A DNA stretch of 64,000 bases from Streptomyces deccanensis (GTDB lineage: Bacteria > Actinomycetota > Actinomycetes > Streptomycetales > Streptomycetaceae), in assembly GCF_022385335.1 (NCBI RefSeq), contig NZ_CP092431.1:4836001-4900000 (forward strand). Reading direction: 5' to 3'. The position numbers and the translations under genes were made by a program. Numbering within the stretch: the stretch's first letter is position 1; the number at the start of each line of letters is the position of its first letter. Below the pieces are notes generated by a model, which was given only the letters and a program-made list of their open reading frames with translations, made no database searches and was not told the origin of the DNA. Shown in pieces: positions 53,594 to 61,227 of the stretch.

Positions 53594-55174
53594 TCACGTG
53601 TCGATCGGCCCCGACGCCCCCTTCCGCCCCGCCTCCCGCGTCACACCGCGCTCGCGCCCCTGCTCGGGGTCGAGGAACCAGTGGCGGGCGGAGACGGCCC
53701 ACCAGATCGCCGCGAAGCCCAGCACCACGAGCACGGCGACCGGGGCGTAGTTGAAGTTCTCCCAGGTGATCGGGGAGAGCTGCGGGAGCATGAACAAGAC
53801 GGTGATGAAGAGGACCCAGACCACCGCGATCACGCCGATCACCCGCGACCAGCGCCCCAGGTGCCAGGGCCCGCGCTCGAACGCGTCGCCCTTGCGCAGC
53901 CGCAGCAGGGTCGGGATGACGTACGCGATGTAGAGGCCGATCACCGCGATCGAGGTGACGGCGGCGTACGCGGTGACATTGATCAGATACGGGAGGCCGA
54001 GGACGAGCGCGCCGCCCGCCGCCAGCCAGACCGCCGCCACGGGGGTGCGGGTGCGGGGGCTGACCGTGTGCCAGACGCGTGAGAACGGCAGGGCGCCGTC
54101 GCGCGAGAAGGCGTAGATCATGCGGCTGTTGGCGGTCACGGAGGCCATGCCGCAGAAGAGCTGCGCGCCGATGATGACGAGGAGGAGCAGTTTGCCGCCG
54201 GTCGCGCCGAGCGCGTCGAGCAGGATCTGCGCGGGCGGCACCCCCGTCGCCGACTCGCGCGCGCCGTCGTAGGACTGGATGGCGAAGGTGAAGCCGAGCA
54301 GGAGGACGAAGCCCGCCACCCACGACGTCCAGATGGACTGGACGATGCCCTTGGGGCCGGCCGTCGACGCGTCGTGCGTCTCCTCGGTCATATGGGCGGA
54401 GGCGTCGTACCCGGTGAAGGTGTACTGCGCCATCAGCAGCCCCAGCAGCACCACGTACAGCCCGCTGCCCCAGCCCGTCTCGTTGACGAACTCGGTGAAC
54501 ACGAAGGACGCCGACTGATGGCTGTCGGGGACGATGACGAGCGCGCCGACGATGACGACCACACCCACCACGTGCCACCACACGCTGACGCTGTTCAGCA
54601 GACCGACGATCCGGACGCCGAAGGTGTTCAGCAGGCCGTGCAGCAGCAGGATCGCGGCGAAGAGGAGGATCGTGCGGCCCGGTGTCACCTCGAAGCCGAA
54701 CTCCAGGTTCAGGTACGCCGCCAGGAACGACGCGGCGCCGAAGTCGATGCCGGCGGTCACGGCCACCTGGCCGAGCACGTTGAACCAGCCCGTGAACCAG
54801 GCCCAGGCCGCCGCGCTGCGCGGCGGCGCCAGACGGTGCGCCCAGAAGTACAGGCCAGCGGAGGTCGGGTAGGCCGAGCAGATCTCGGCCATGGCCAGAC
54901 CCACGAAGAGCGTCATCAGCCCGACCGCGACCCAGCCCCAGGTGATCACCGCTGGCCCGCCGGTGTTCATGCCGAAGAGGTAGAGCGTCATACAGCCGGA
55001 CAGGACCGAGATGATCGTGAAGGAGACCGCGTAGTTGGAGAACGCGGACATACGGCGGGCGAGGACCTGCGTGTAGCCCAGTTGGGCGAGCCGTTCCTCG
55101 TCGGACACCGAGACCGACACAGAGTCCGGGACCGAAGCCCCGGCTGCCCCACGGGCTATGTCGTCATCTGTCAT
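53594..55174 (-). CDS. APC family amino-acid permease
   Basis: A 526-residue transporter with about 12 hydrophobic segments. The APC start is typical: GYTQVLARRMSAFSNYAVSFTIISVLSGCMTLYLFG, followed by MAEICSAYPTSAGLYFWAHRLAPPRSAAAWAWFTGWFNVLGQ. Later comes FTGYDASAHMTEETHDASTAGPKGIVQSI, the segment seen in GABA/choline/amine permeases of the eukaryote-like APC branch. The substrate is likely an amino acid or polyamine/GABA. Start: the ATG at 55174. It is a single-gene unit with its own hairpin terminator. Confidence 0.92.
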   Translation of the reverse strand: MTDDDIARGAAGASVPDSVSVSVSDEERLAQLGYTQVLARRMSAFSNYAVSFTIISVLSGCMTLYLFGMNTGGPAVITWGWVAVGLMTLFVGLAMAEICSAYPTSAGLYFWAHRLAPPRSAAAWAWFTGWFNVLGQVAVTAGIDFGAASFLAAYLNLEFGFEVTPGRTILLFAAILLLHGLLNTFGVRIVGLLNSVSVWWHVVGVVVIVGALVIVPDSHQSASFVFTEFVNETGWGSGLYVVLLGLLMAQYTFTGYDASAHMTEETHDASTAGPKGIVQSIWTSWVAGFVLLLGFTFAIQSYDGARESATGVPPAQILLDALGATGGKLLLLVIIGAQLFCGMASVTANSRMIYAFSRDGALPFSRVWHTVSPRTRTPVAAVWLAAGGALVLGLPYLINVTAYAAVTSIAVIGLYIAYVIPTLLRLRKGDAFERGPWHLGRWSRVIGVIAVVWVLFITVLFMLPQLSPITWENFNYAPVAVLVVLGFAAIWWAVSARHWFLDPEQGRERGVTREAGRKGASGPIDT

Positions 55175-55287
55175 GCCCCCAGCAATTCCCGCTCCAGGGA
55201 CGTGACATGCGCCACACCGTGGCCGAAAACCGGCGGGAGAGGGGGAAGGGCGAGGGGCGACGGAGGGCGCACCGGCGGGACCAAGCC

Positions 55288-55325
55288 CGAAGGGCCCGTA
55301 CGACCGGAGTCGTACGGGCCCTTCG
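55288..55325. terminator. strong hairpin after DEAD-box helicase gene
   Basis: A 16-bp perfect stem (arm CGAAGGGCCCGTACGA) with loop CCGGAG, 16 bases after the helicase stop on the minus strand. It probably ends that transcript and may also stop plus-strand transcription. Confidence 0.85.
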
Positions 55326-55340
55326 CTGTCTCACCTATCG

Positions 55341-57536
55341 TCAGCCGTTGCGCTTCCAGCGCGGCTTGTCGTCCCGGCGGCCGAAGGACGAGCCGGTGCC
55401 GGTGCCGGAGCCACGGTGGTCGTCACGACGGCCGTGCGGACGCTCGTGGCCACCGGAGCGGAAGCCCGGACGGTCGCCCTGGCGGTCGCGGTTGAACGGG
55501 CGGTCGCTGCCCCGGTGCCCGCCACGCTCGTCGCGACGCTCGAAGGAACGGCCACCGCGGTCGTTGTCCCGACGGAACCCACCACGGTCGTTGTCACGAC
55601 GCTCGAACGAACGCCCACCGCGCTCACCGTCACGACGCTCGAAGCCGCCACGCTCGTTGTCCCGGCGGAAGCCGCCACGGTCGTCGCGGCGCTCGAAGGA
55701 ACGGCCACCACGGTCGCCGTCCCGGCGGTCGTTGTCCCGACGGAACCCACCACGGTCGTCACGACGCTCGAAGGAACGGCCACCACGGTCGCCGTCCCGG
55801 CGGTCGTTGTCCCGACGGAAACCACCACGGTCGTCACGACGCTCGAACGAACGGCCACCACGGTCGCCGTCCCGACGGTCGTCACGGCGGTCGAAGCCAC
55901 CGCGCTCACCGTCGCGGCGGTCGTCACGGCGGAACCCACCGCGGTCACCGCGGTCACCGCGGTCGTAGCCGCCGTGCCCGCTGCCCCGCTCCTCGCGGCG
56001 CTGACGCGGCTGGTCGTACGAGGGACGCTCGGCCGGCTGCTCCACGATCGCGACCGGGGCCTCGGCCGTCGCGCCGTCCGCCTCGACGGCGACGGCGGCG
56101 GCCTCCGAGGTGGCTGCGGCGACAGCCGCCTCCGGGTCCTCGCCCCGCTCCCGCGCGGCACGCGCGGTCAGCCGGTCGGCCTCCTCGCGCAGCTCCGCGG
56201 CGCGGCGCGTGGCCCGCTCCAACTCCTTGCTGAGGTGAGCGACTTCACGCTCGGCCTGCTGCGCGGCGTTGCCGGCGGACTCGGCCTGGACCTCGGTCAT
56301 CGACCGGGCGCCGGTGATCTCGGCCACCTCGGGGTCGAACGACGTACCGCCCTGGATGATGTGACGCCCGGCGTCGACGCCCGCGTCCTCCATCAGCCGG
56401 AAGATCTGGCGGCGCTGGTGCGGCAGGGAGAGGGACACGACCGTGCCCGTACGCCCGGCACGCGCCGTACGGCCGGCCCGGTGCAGGTAGTCCTTGTGGT
56501 CCCCGGCGGGGTCCACGTTGAGCACCAGGTCGATGCCGTCGACGTGGATGCCTCGGGCGGCGACGTCGGTCGCGACGAGCGCGTTGACGTAGCCCTTCTT
56601 GAAGTCCTCAAGGACCCGGGTACGCGCGCCCTGCGTCATACCGCCGTGCAGCGCGTCGGCCTTCACGCCGGAGTCGCACAGCTGCTCGGCGATACGGTCG
56701 GCACCGAGCTGGGTGCGGACGAAGATGATGGTGCGGCCCTTGCGGGAGGCGATCGCGGCGGTGACCGGCGCCTTGTCCTTGGGCTTCACGATCAGGATGT
56801 GGTGCGACATGGTCGTGACGTTGCCCTGGGCGCTGTCGACCTCGTGCGTGACCGGGTTGCTCAGGTAGCGCTTGACCAGCGTGGAGATCTCGTTCTCCAT
56901 CGTGGCCGAGAACAGCATGCGCTGGCCGCCGCCCGGGATCTGGTCGAGCAGCTCGGTGACCTCGGGCAGGAAGCCCAGGTCGGACATCTGGTCGGCCTCG
57001 TCGAGGACGGCGATCTGCACGTTCTCCAGGGAGCACGCGCCGCGGTTGATGAGGTCGCGCAGGCGGCCCGGGGTGGCGACGAGGATGTCGACGCCGCGCT
57101 CCAGGGCGTAGATCTGGTTGCCCATCGACGTACCGCCGCAGACGACCTTCATCTTCAGGCCGAGGACGTCGCCGTAGGGCTGGAGCGCGTCCGCGACCTG
57201 CATCGCGAGCTCACGGGTCGGGGTGAGGATGACGGCGCGCGGCTTGTGCTTCTCGGTGCGGCCGCCGGCGAGCGTCGCCAGGGTCGGCAGACCGAAGGAG
57301 AGGGTCTTGCCGGAGCCGGTGCGGCCACGGCCGAGGATGTCCTTGCCGGCCAGGGCGTCCGGGATGGTCGCGGCCTGGATCGGGAAGGGGGTGGTCACGC
57401 CGTTCTGCGCGAGCTTGCGCACGACGCCCTCGGGGAGACCGAGGTCCGCGAAGGTGACCTCGGGGGCCGCCGTCTCGGCGGAGTCGTTCTCGCCGTTCTC
57501 GGGCACGACGACGTGATCAGTACTGGAAATGGACAT
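55341..57536 (-). CDS. DEAD-box RNA helicase with expanded Arg/Gly/Asp tail
   Basis: A 731-residue helicase. The core covers about residues 20-400: TFADLGLPEGVVRKLAQNGVTTPFPIQAATIP (Q motif), GRTGSGKT (motif I), PTRELAMQV (Ia), VLDEADQMSDLGF (II, DEAD), FSATM (III), TIIFVRT (IV), VATDVAARGIHVDGIDLVLN (V), HRAGRTARAG (VI). A helical region of about 100 residues follows, then roughly 185 residues of Arg/Asp/Gly repeats (DRGGRSFERRDDRGGFRRDN), an RNA-binding, disordered tail. It is likely a cold-shock or ribosome-assembly helicase. Start: the ATG at 57536 with GGAAGG upstream. The 5' leader contains a GCGCCAC...GTGGCGC stem. Confidence 0.94.
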   Translation of the reverse strand: MSISSTDHVVVPENGENDSAETAAPEVTFADLGLPEGVVRKLAQNGVTTPFPIQAATIPDALAGKDILGRGRTGSGKTLSFGLPTLATLAGGRTEKHKPRAVILTPTRELAMQVADALQPYGDVLGLKMKVVCGGTSMGNQIYALERGVDILVATPGRLRDLINRGACSLENVQIAVLDEADQMSDLGFLPEVTELLDQIPGGGQRMLFSATMENEISTLVKRYLSNPVTHEVDSAQGNVTTMSHHILIVKPKDKAPVTAAIASRKGRTIIFVRTQLGADRIAEQLCDSGVKADALHGGMTQGARTRVLEDFKKGYVNALVATDVAARGIHVDGIDLVLNVDPAGDHKDYLHRAGRTARAGRTGTVVSLSLPHQRRQIFRLMEDAGVDAGRHIIQGGTSFDPEVAEITGARSMTEVQAESAGNAAQQAEREVAHLSKELERATRRAAELREEADRLTARAARERGEDPEAAVAAATSEAAAVAVEADGATAEAPVAIVEQPAERPSYDQPRQRREERGSGHGGYDRGDRGDRGGFRRDDRRDGERGGFDRRDDRRDGDRGGRSFERRDDRGGFRRDNDRRDGDRGGRSFERRDDRGGFRRDNDRRDGDRGGRSFERRDDRGGFRRDNERGGFERRDGERGGRSFERRDNDRGGFRRDNDRGGRSFERRDERGGHRGSDRPFNRDRQGDRPGFRSGGHERPHGRRDDHRGSGTGTGSSFGRRDDKPRWKRNG
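55545..55930. repeat. 75-bp tandem repeats encoding the helicase tail
   Basis: A 75-bp unit (25 codons, DRGGRSFERRDDRGG...) occurs with near identity three times, with the motif ACGGCCACCACGGTCGCCGT starting near 55701, 55776 and 55851. Shorter related units lie on both sides. All units keep the frame. Confidence 0.88.
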
Positions 57537-57947
57537 GCGTATGCGAAACCTTCCGGAGTCTCGTCGGCACGCGCCCGTCAACTCCGTGATTCGCACACGA
57601 CCGCCTCTATGCGGTCCGCCACGGCAAGGGAGAGTACGCGCCACACGGCGCGCTCTGCGGTGGCGCCGGGCAAATGGGATCAAACGATCTACCACCATAC
57701 GCACCCACCACCCCTCAAGGCAAACTGAGCGGATATCCGCAGGTCAGGGGTGACGCGGGAGTTCCGACGGAAGGTGCGGGGGCGGCGCCTCCGGCAGATC
57801 CGGGGCGGGACCCCGAAGGCGCGGGGTGATGCGATGTGGCGGATCCAACAGGAGCCGAGGCGCACGACGCCCTGCCCCGCCTCCACGCCCACCCCGAGAC
57901 CACGCCCACTCCGAGACCACACCCCTTCCGGCCCAACCACCCATGGC
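57537..57947 (-). other. leader and promoter region of the helicase gene
   Basis: 411 bp without a supported gene. Close to the helicase there is an inverted repeat GCGCCAC (57638-57644) / GTGGCGC (57660-57666), giving a stem in the mRNA leader. The A+T-rich stretch near 57675-57730 (minus strand GTATGGTGGTAGATCG) probably includes the promoter. The right part borders the lipoprotein gene end and shows short CCGAGACCAC repeats (57894-57925). Confidence 0.45.
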
Positions 57948-58478
57948 CTACGCCGTGTTGCCCGCCTGCGGCGCCGGCTCCCGCTCCACCAGCTGCGCCC
58001 CTTGCTCGTGCGCGGACGACGACGGCTCCGCCGAAGGCTCCGGCGACGGCGGTGGCTCCACCGGCTTCGTCGGCTCCGGCTCGGGCGGCACGACCGTCGG
58101 CGTGGGAGTGGGCTCGCCCTTCGGCGGCTCGGGCTTCTCCGGCCGCTCCCCCTTCCCCTCGTCCGTGCCCCCCTTGGGCGGCGTCGCCCGGCCGGACGGC
58201 TCGGCCGCCCCGGACGCCGACGGGGAGGCGGACGCGGGCCGGGCGGCGGAGGGGTCGGGCGAGGCGGAGCCACGGCGCTTGCCCTGCCCCGACTCGTACC
58301 CCGGGCCCCCTCCGCCCGTCACCGCGGAGCCCCCGTCCGGCTTCTCCCCGGCCCGCTGCCCCACGGAGGGCGACGGCCCTGGTTTCCGCCCGTCGTCCCC
58401 CACGCTCATACAGCCGCCGGCTGCCGCGACGGCCAGGACCGTGGCGGCCAGACGGACGGATACGTTCAAGGCGCGCAC
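57948..58478 (-). CDS. Pro-rich lipoprotein, function unknown
   Basis: A 177-residue protein. The signal sequence is MRALNVSVRLAATVLAVAAAGGC, with a lipobox-like AAGGC and Met-Ser after the Cys, so it is probably anchored to the outer face of the membrane. The rest is disordered: Gly/Ser/Pro/Glu-rich with KPEPPKGEPTPTPTVVPPEPEPTKPVEPPPSPEPSAEPSS near the C-terminus and no recognisable domain. The GTG at 58478 is chosen because GGAGG lies 8 bases upstream; an in-frame GTG 3 codons earlier overlaps the RBS. Streptomycetes have many such small lipoproteins. No function can be given. Confidence 0.72.
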   Translation of the reverse strand: MRALNVSVRLAATVLAVAAAGGCMSVGDDGRKPGPSPSVGQRAGEKPDGGSAVTGGGGPGYESGQGKRRGSASPDPSAARPASASPSASGAAEPSGRATPPKGGTDEGKGERPEKPEPPKGEPTPTPTVVPPEPEPTKPVEPPPSPEPSAEPSSSAHEQGAQLVEREPAPQAGNTA

Positions 58479-58618
58479 GGCGGCCACCTCCGAGGGGGCG
58501 AAAGGGGGAGTCCCCCTGCCCAACTCCCGCCGCCCACAAGAGGACACGCGCGGCGGGAAGCCCCTCCGCGCGTGACGCGGCTCAGAAGTGCCGCACTTCA
58601 CAGCCCCGGTCGTCCGAC

Positions 58619-58655
58619 GCGCCCCTCCAGCGGCACGGGGAACCGCGCGACCAGC
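58619..58655 (-). repeat. dispersed intergenic repeat, degenerate third copy
   Basis: On the minus strand this reads TGGTCGCGCGGTTCCCCGTG followed by CCGCTGGAGGGGCG. This resembles GCGCAGTTCCCCGCGCCCCT at 19327 and 26745, with several changes. It lies between the lipoprotein and zincin genes in a 230-bp gap without other features. Confidence 0.55.
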
Positions 58656-58707
58656 CCCCGCCCGCCCGGACGTACCCCCGCTCCCGGCGCACCCGCCCCC
58701 GAAACGG

Positions 58708-59058
58708 CTATCCGTACCCGAGCGCGTGCAGCCGCGCGTCGTCGATCCCGAAGTGATGCGCGATCTCGTGCACCACGGTCACCTCGGTCTCCGCGACCAC
58801 GTCCTCCCGCGACTCGCACATCCGCAGCGTCGGCCCCCGGTAGATCGTGATCCGGTCCGGCAGCACCCCGGCGTACCACTCCCCGCGATCCGTGAGCGGA
58901 GTCCCCTCGTACAGCCCGAGCAGCTCGGGATCGTCGGCGGGCGGCTCGTCCTCCACGAACACCGCCACGTTGTCCATCAGCCGCGTCAGCTCCGGCGGAA
59001 TCCGGTCCAACGCCTCGGCGACCAGTTCCTCGAACTCCTCGCGCGTCATCTCCAGCAC
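58708..59058 (-). CDS. small zincin-like metallopeptidase family protein
   Basis: About 116 residues. The family motif HEIAHHFGIDDARLHALGYG at the C-terminus is an HExxHxxGxxD zinc site, with E as general base. The N-terminal part MTREEFEELVAEALDRIPPELTRLMDNVAVFVEDEP is the typical helix and strand of the minimal zincin family (DUF1025-like) in actinobacteria. The start is uncertain: GTG 59058 (VLEMTREEF) or ATG 59049; neither has a strong RBS. It is divergent from the metallophosphoesterase gene. The substrate is unknown. It was judged real because of the clean motif and conserved start. Confidence 0.85.
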   Translation of the reverse strand: MLEMTREEFEELVAEALDRIPPELTRLMDNVAVFVEDEPPADDPELLGLYEGTPLTDRGEWYAGVLPDRITIYRGPTLRMCESREDVVAETEVTVVHEIAHHFGIDDARLHALGYG

Positions 59059-59132
59059 ACGGCCATTGTCATGCACGACCCCCGCGACTCGCCCCCCGCA
59101 TATCCGTCCTCACCCCCGGGCATACGGCACCA

Positions 59133-60794
59133 ATGGCACGCGTCCCCGCCGCCCCGGCCCCCCGCACCACCGACGCCGACCCGACCGACAACGCCATCGG
59201 GACCGCCCTGCGGACCGCTCTCCGCCGCCTCTCCCGGGCCATGCCACGGGCCCCCCGCGCCCTGGCCCGGCACTACCGCTCCCGTCGCACGCACCCGACC
59301 CTCGAACTGGTCCACCACCCCCACCCCTGGGGGCGCGCGCTCGGCCTCGTCGCGGTCGTGCTGCTCGGCGCCTGGCTGGGCCTGCTGATCGTCGGCAACG
59401 TCCGCACCCCCGTCGGTCCCATGAACACGACGATGACCCTGCGCCCGTCCCTCACCGGCGGCACGAAGATCAACGTCTCCCCGCTCGGCGCCCTGGAACT
59501 GCGCAGCCACAACGCCCCCGTACGCCTGGACGTGAACGTCGACCAGCTCGACCCGGAGCGGGCGCAGGCGCTGGTCGACCACCCCGAGCGCATCTCCGGA
59601 CTGCAGGAGGAGATCGCCTCGGACGTGCGGCACGGCACCGTCGACCTGGCCGTACGGTCGGGCGTCGCCGTCGTCGTCGGGGCCACCACGCTGGGTCTCG
59701 CCGTGTTCCGCCGCCCCCGCCGCGCCCTCGCCGCGGGCGGCCTCGCCCTCGTCCTGCTGGCCGGCGCGGGCGGTACGGCCGCCGCCACCTGGAACCCCAA
59801 CTCCGTCCTGGAACCCAAGTTCTCGGGCCTGCTCTCCTCCGCGCCCTCGCTCGTCGGCAACGCGCGCAGCATCGTCACCGAATTCGACATCTACCAGAAG
59901 GAGTTGGCCCGCCTGGTCACGAACGTGACCAAGCTGTACGACGTCACGTCCACGCTCCCCGCGTACCAGCCGGACCCCACGACCATCCGCGTCCTGCACG
60001 TCTCCGACATCCATCTGAACCCCGCGAGCTGGAAGATCATCGCCTCGCTGGTGGAGCAGTACGAGATCAACGTCATCGTGGACTCCGGCGACACCATGGA
60101 CCACGGCAGCGCCGCCGAGAACGGGTTCCTGGACCCGATCGCCGACCTCGGCGCGCCGTACGTCTGGGTGCGCGGCAACCACGACTCCCGCGCGACGCAG
60201 CGCTATCTGGAGGGCATCGACCACACGCACGTCCTCGACGAGGGCAAGGCGGTGACCGTCGGCGGGCTGCGCTTCGCGGGGATCGGGGACCCGCAGTTCA
60301 CCCCGGACCGCTCGACCGAGAAGGCGGGCCTGCCCTCGGAGGAGGTGGCCGGGCGGAAGCTGGCGGACGCCCTGCGCGCGCAGAGGGCGGCGGGCAGCCC
60401 CGTGGACATCGCGATCGCCCACAACCCGGACGCGGCCCGGGAGACGGACGGCGAGGTCCCGCTCGTGCTCGCCGGGCATCTGCACCACCCGGAGATGGAG
60501 ATCCTCGACCGGGGCACCCGTCTGCGCATCGAGGGCTCGACCGGCGGCAGCGGTCTGCGTGCCGTGGAGGGCAAGTACCCCGATCCCATCCAGGCCTCGG
60601 TCCTGTACCTCGACCGCGACACCCGGCGCCTGCAGGCCTGGGACGAGATCAAACTCGGCGGGCTGGGCCTGACGACGGCCGAGGTCAGCCGCCACCTGCC
60701 GAAGGAGAACCAGCCGGGTGCCGAACCCGGGGACGAGCGCTCCCCGTCCCCCTCCGGAACCACGTCGACGGACGAGCCCTCCGGCGGCCCGTAA
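59133..60794 (+). CDS. membrane-linked metallophosphoesterase
   Basis: A 553-residue protein. Two or more hydrophobic segments (GRALGLVAVVLLGAWLGLLIVGN near 66-88 and ALAAGGLALVLLAGAGGTAAA near 195-215) flank an extracytoplasmic or lumenal domain. The calcineurin-type phosphoesterase domain (about 285-500) has all motifs: LHVSDIHLN, IVDSGDTMDHG, VWVRGNHDS and VLAGHLHHPEM. The C-terminal 35 residues are a disordered Pro/Ser tail. The catalytic metal site is complete; whether it acts inside or outside the cell is open. It is followed by the tRNA-Glu gene 80 bases later. Confidence 0.9.
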   Translation: MARVPAAPAPRTTDADPTDNAIGTALRTALRRLSRAMPRAPRALARHYRSRRTHPTLELVHHPHPWGRALGLVAVVLLGAWLGLLIVGNVRTPVGPMNTTMTLRPSLTGGTKINVSPLGALELRSHNAPVRLDVNVDQLDPERAQALVDHPERISGLQEEIASDVRHGTVDLAVRSGVAVVVGATTLGLAVFRRPRRALAAGGLALVLLAGAGGTAAATWNPNSVLEPKFSGLLSSAPSLVGNARSIVTEFDIYQKELARLVTNVTKLYDVTSTLPAYQPDPTTIRVLHVSDIHLNPASWKIIASLVEQYEINVIVDSGDTMDHGSAAENGFLDPIADLGAPYVWVRGNHDSRATQRYLEGIDHTHVLDEGKAVTVGGLRFAGIGDPQFTPDRSTEKAGLPSEEVAGRKLADALRAQRAAGSPVDIAIAHNPDAARETDGEVPLVLAGHLHHPEMEILDRGTRLRIEGSTGGSGLRAVEGKYPDPIQASVLYLDRDTRRLQAWDEIKLGGLGLTTAEVSRHLPKENQPGAEPGDERSPSPSGTTSTDEPSGGP

Positions 60795-60874
60795 ACCGTT
60801 TTGGCGATACCTCCCGCCATCCCATATGCTTCTCACGTCCCCGACGCGCTGAGAAGCGCCCAGGCGGGCCGATA

Positions 60875-60947
60875 GCCCTCATCGTCTAGCGGCCTAGGAC
60901 GCCGCCCTTTCAAGGCGGTAGCACGGGTTCGAATCCCGTTGGGGGCA
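60875..60947 (+). tRNA. tRNA-Glu (TTC)
   Basis: A 73-nt cloverleaf. Acceptor GCCCTCA at the 5' end; the anticodon loop CTTTCAA lies in CCGCC-CTTTCAA-GGCGG; T arm ACGGGTTCGAATCCCGT. First of three clustered tRNA genes. Confidence 0.96.
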
Positions 60948-60982
60948 CGCAAGAACGTGTGCGACACTGTCGTACGCCTCTT

Positions 60983-61057
60983 GGTCCTGTGGAGCAGTTT
61001 GGAGTGCTCGCCACCCTGTCAAGGTGGAGGCCGCGGGTTCAAATCCCGTCAGGACCG
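60983..61057 (+). tRNA. tRNA-Asp (GTC)
   Basis: A 75-nt cloverleaf. Acceptor GGTCCTG pairs with CAGGACC, discriminator G; anticodon loop CTGTCAA inside CCACC/GGTGG; T arm GCGGGTTCAAATCCCGT. Confidence 0.96.
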
Positions 61058-61081
61058 CTGGTGTTTCACGTGAAACATCGC

Positions 61082-61155
61082 GGCTGGGTAGCTCAGTTGG
61101 TACGAGCGATCGCCTGAAAAGCGATAGGTCGCCGGTTCGACCCCGGCCCCAGCCA
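61082..61155 (+). tRNA. tRNA-Phe (GAA)
   Basis: A 74-nt cloverleaf. Acceptor GGCTGGG pairs with CCCAGCC, discriminator A; anticodon loop CTGAAAA in ATCGC/GCGAT; D arm AGCTCAGTTGGTACGAGC. Confidence 0.96.
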
Positions 61156-61162
61156 CATCGAA

Positions 61163-61197
61163 CGAAACCCCCTCCGGATGACCGGTGGGGGTTTTCG
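61163..61197 (+). terminator. terminator of the tRNA-Glu/Asp/Phe cluster
   Basis: Stem CCCCC-T-CCGG / CCGG-T-GGGGG (61168-61191) with loop ATGA and TTTT following. It ends the tRNA transcript before the secreted-protein gene. Confidence 0.9.
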
Positions 61198-61227
61198 TCG
61201 CTCGTGGAGAAACCTTGAGGGGGGTTC

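Noticed and set aside
55416..57728. 770-residue plus-strand frame opposite the DEAD-box helicase
   Set aside because: Its Val/Ala/Thr repeats are the complement of the Arg/Gly/Asp repeats; all helicase motifs are on the minus strand.
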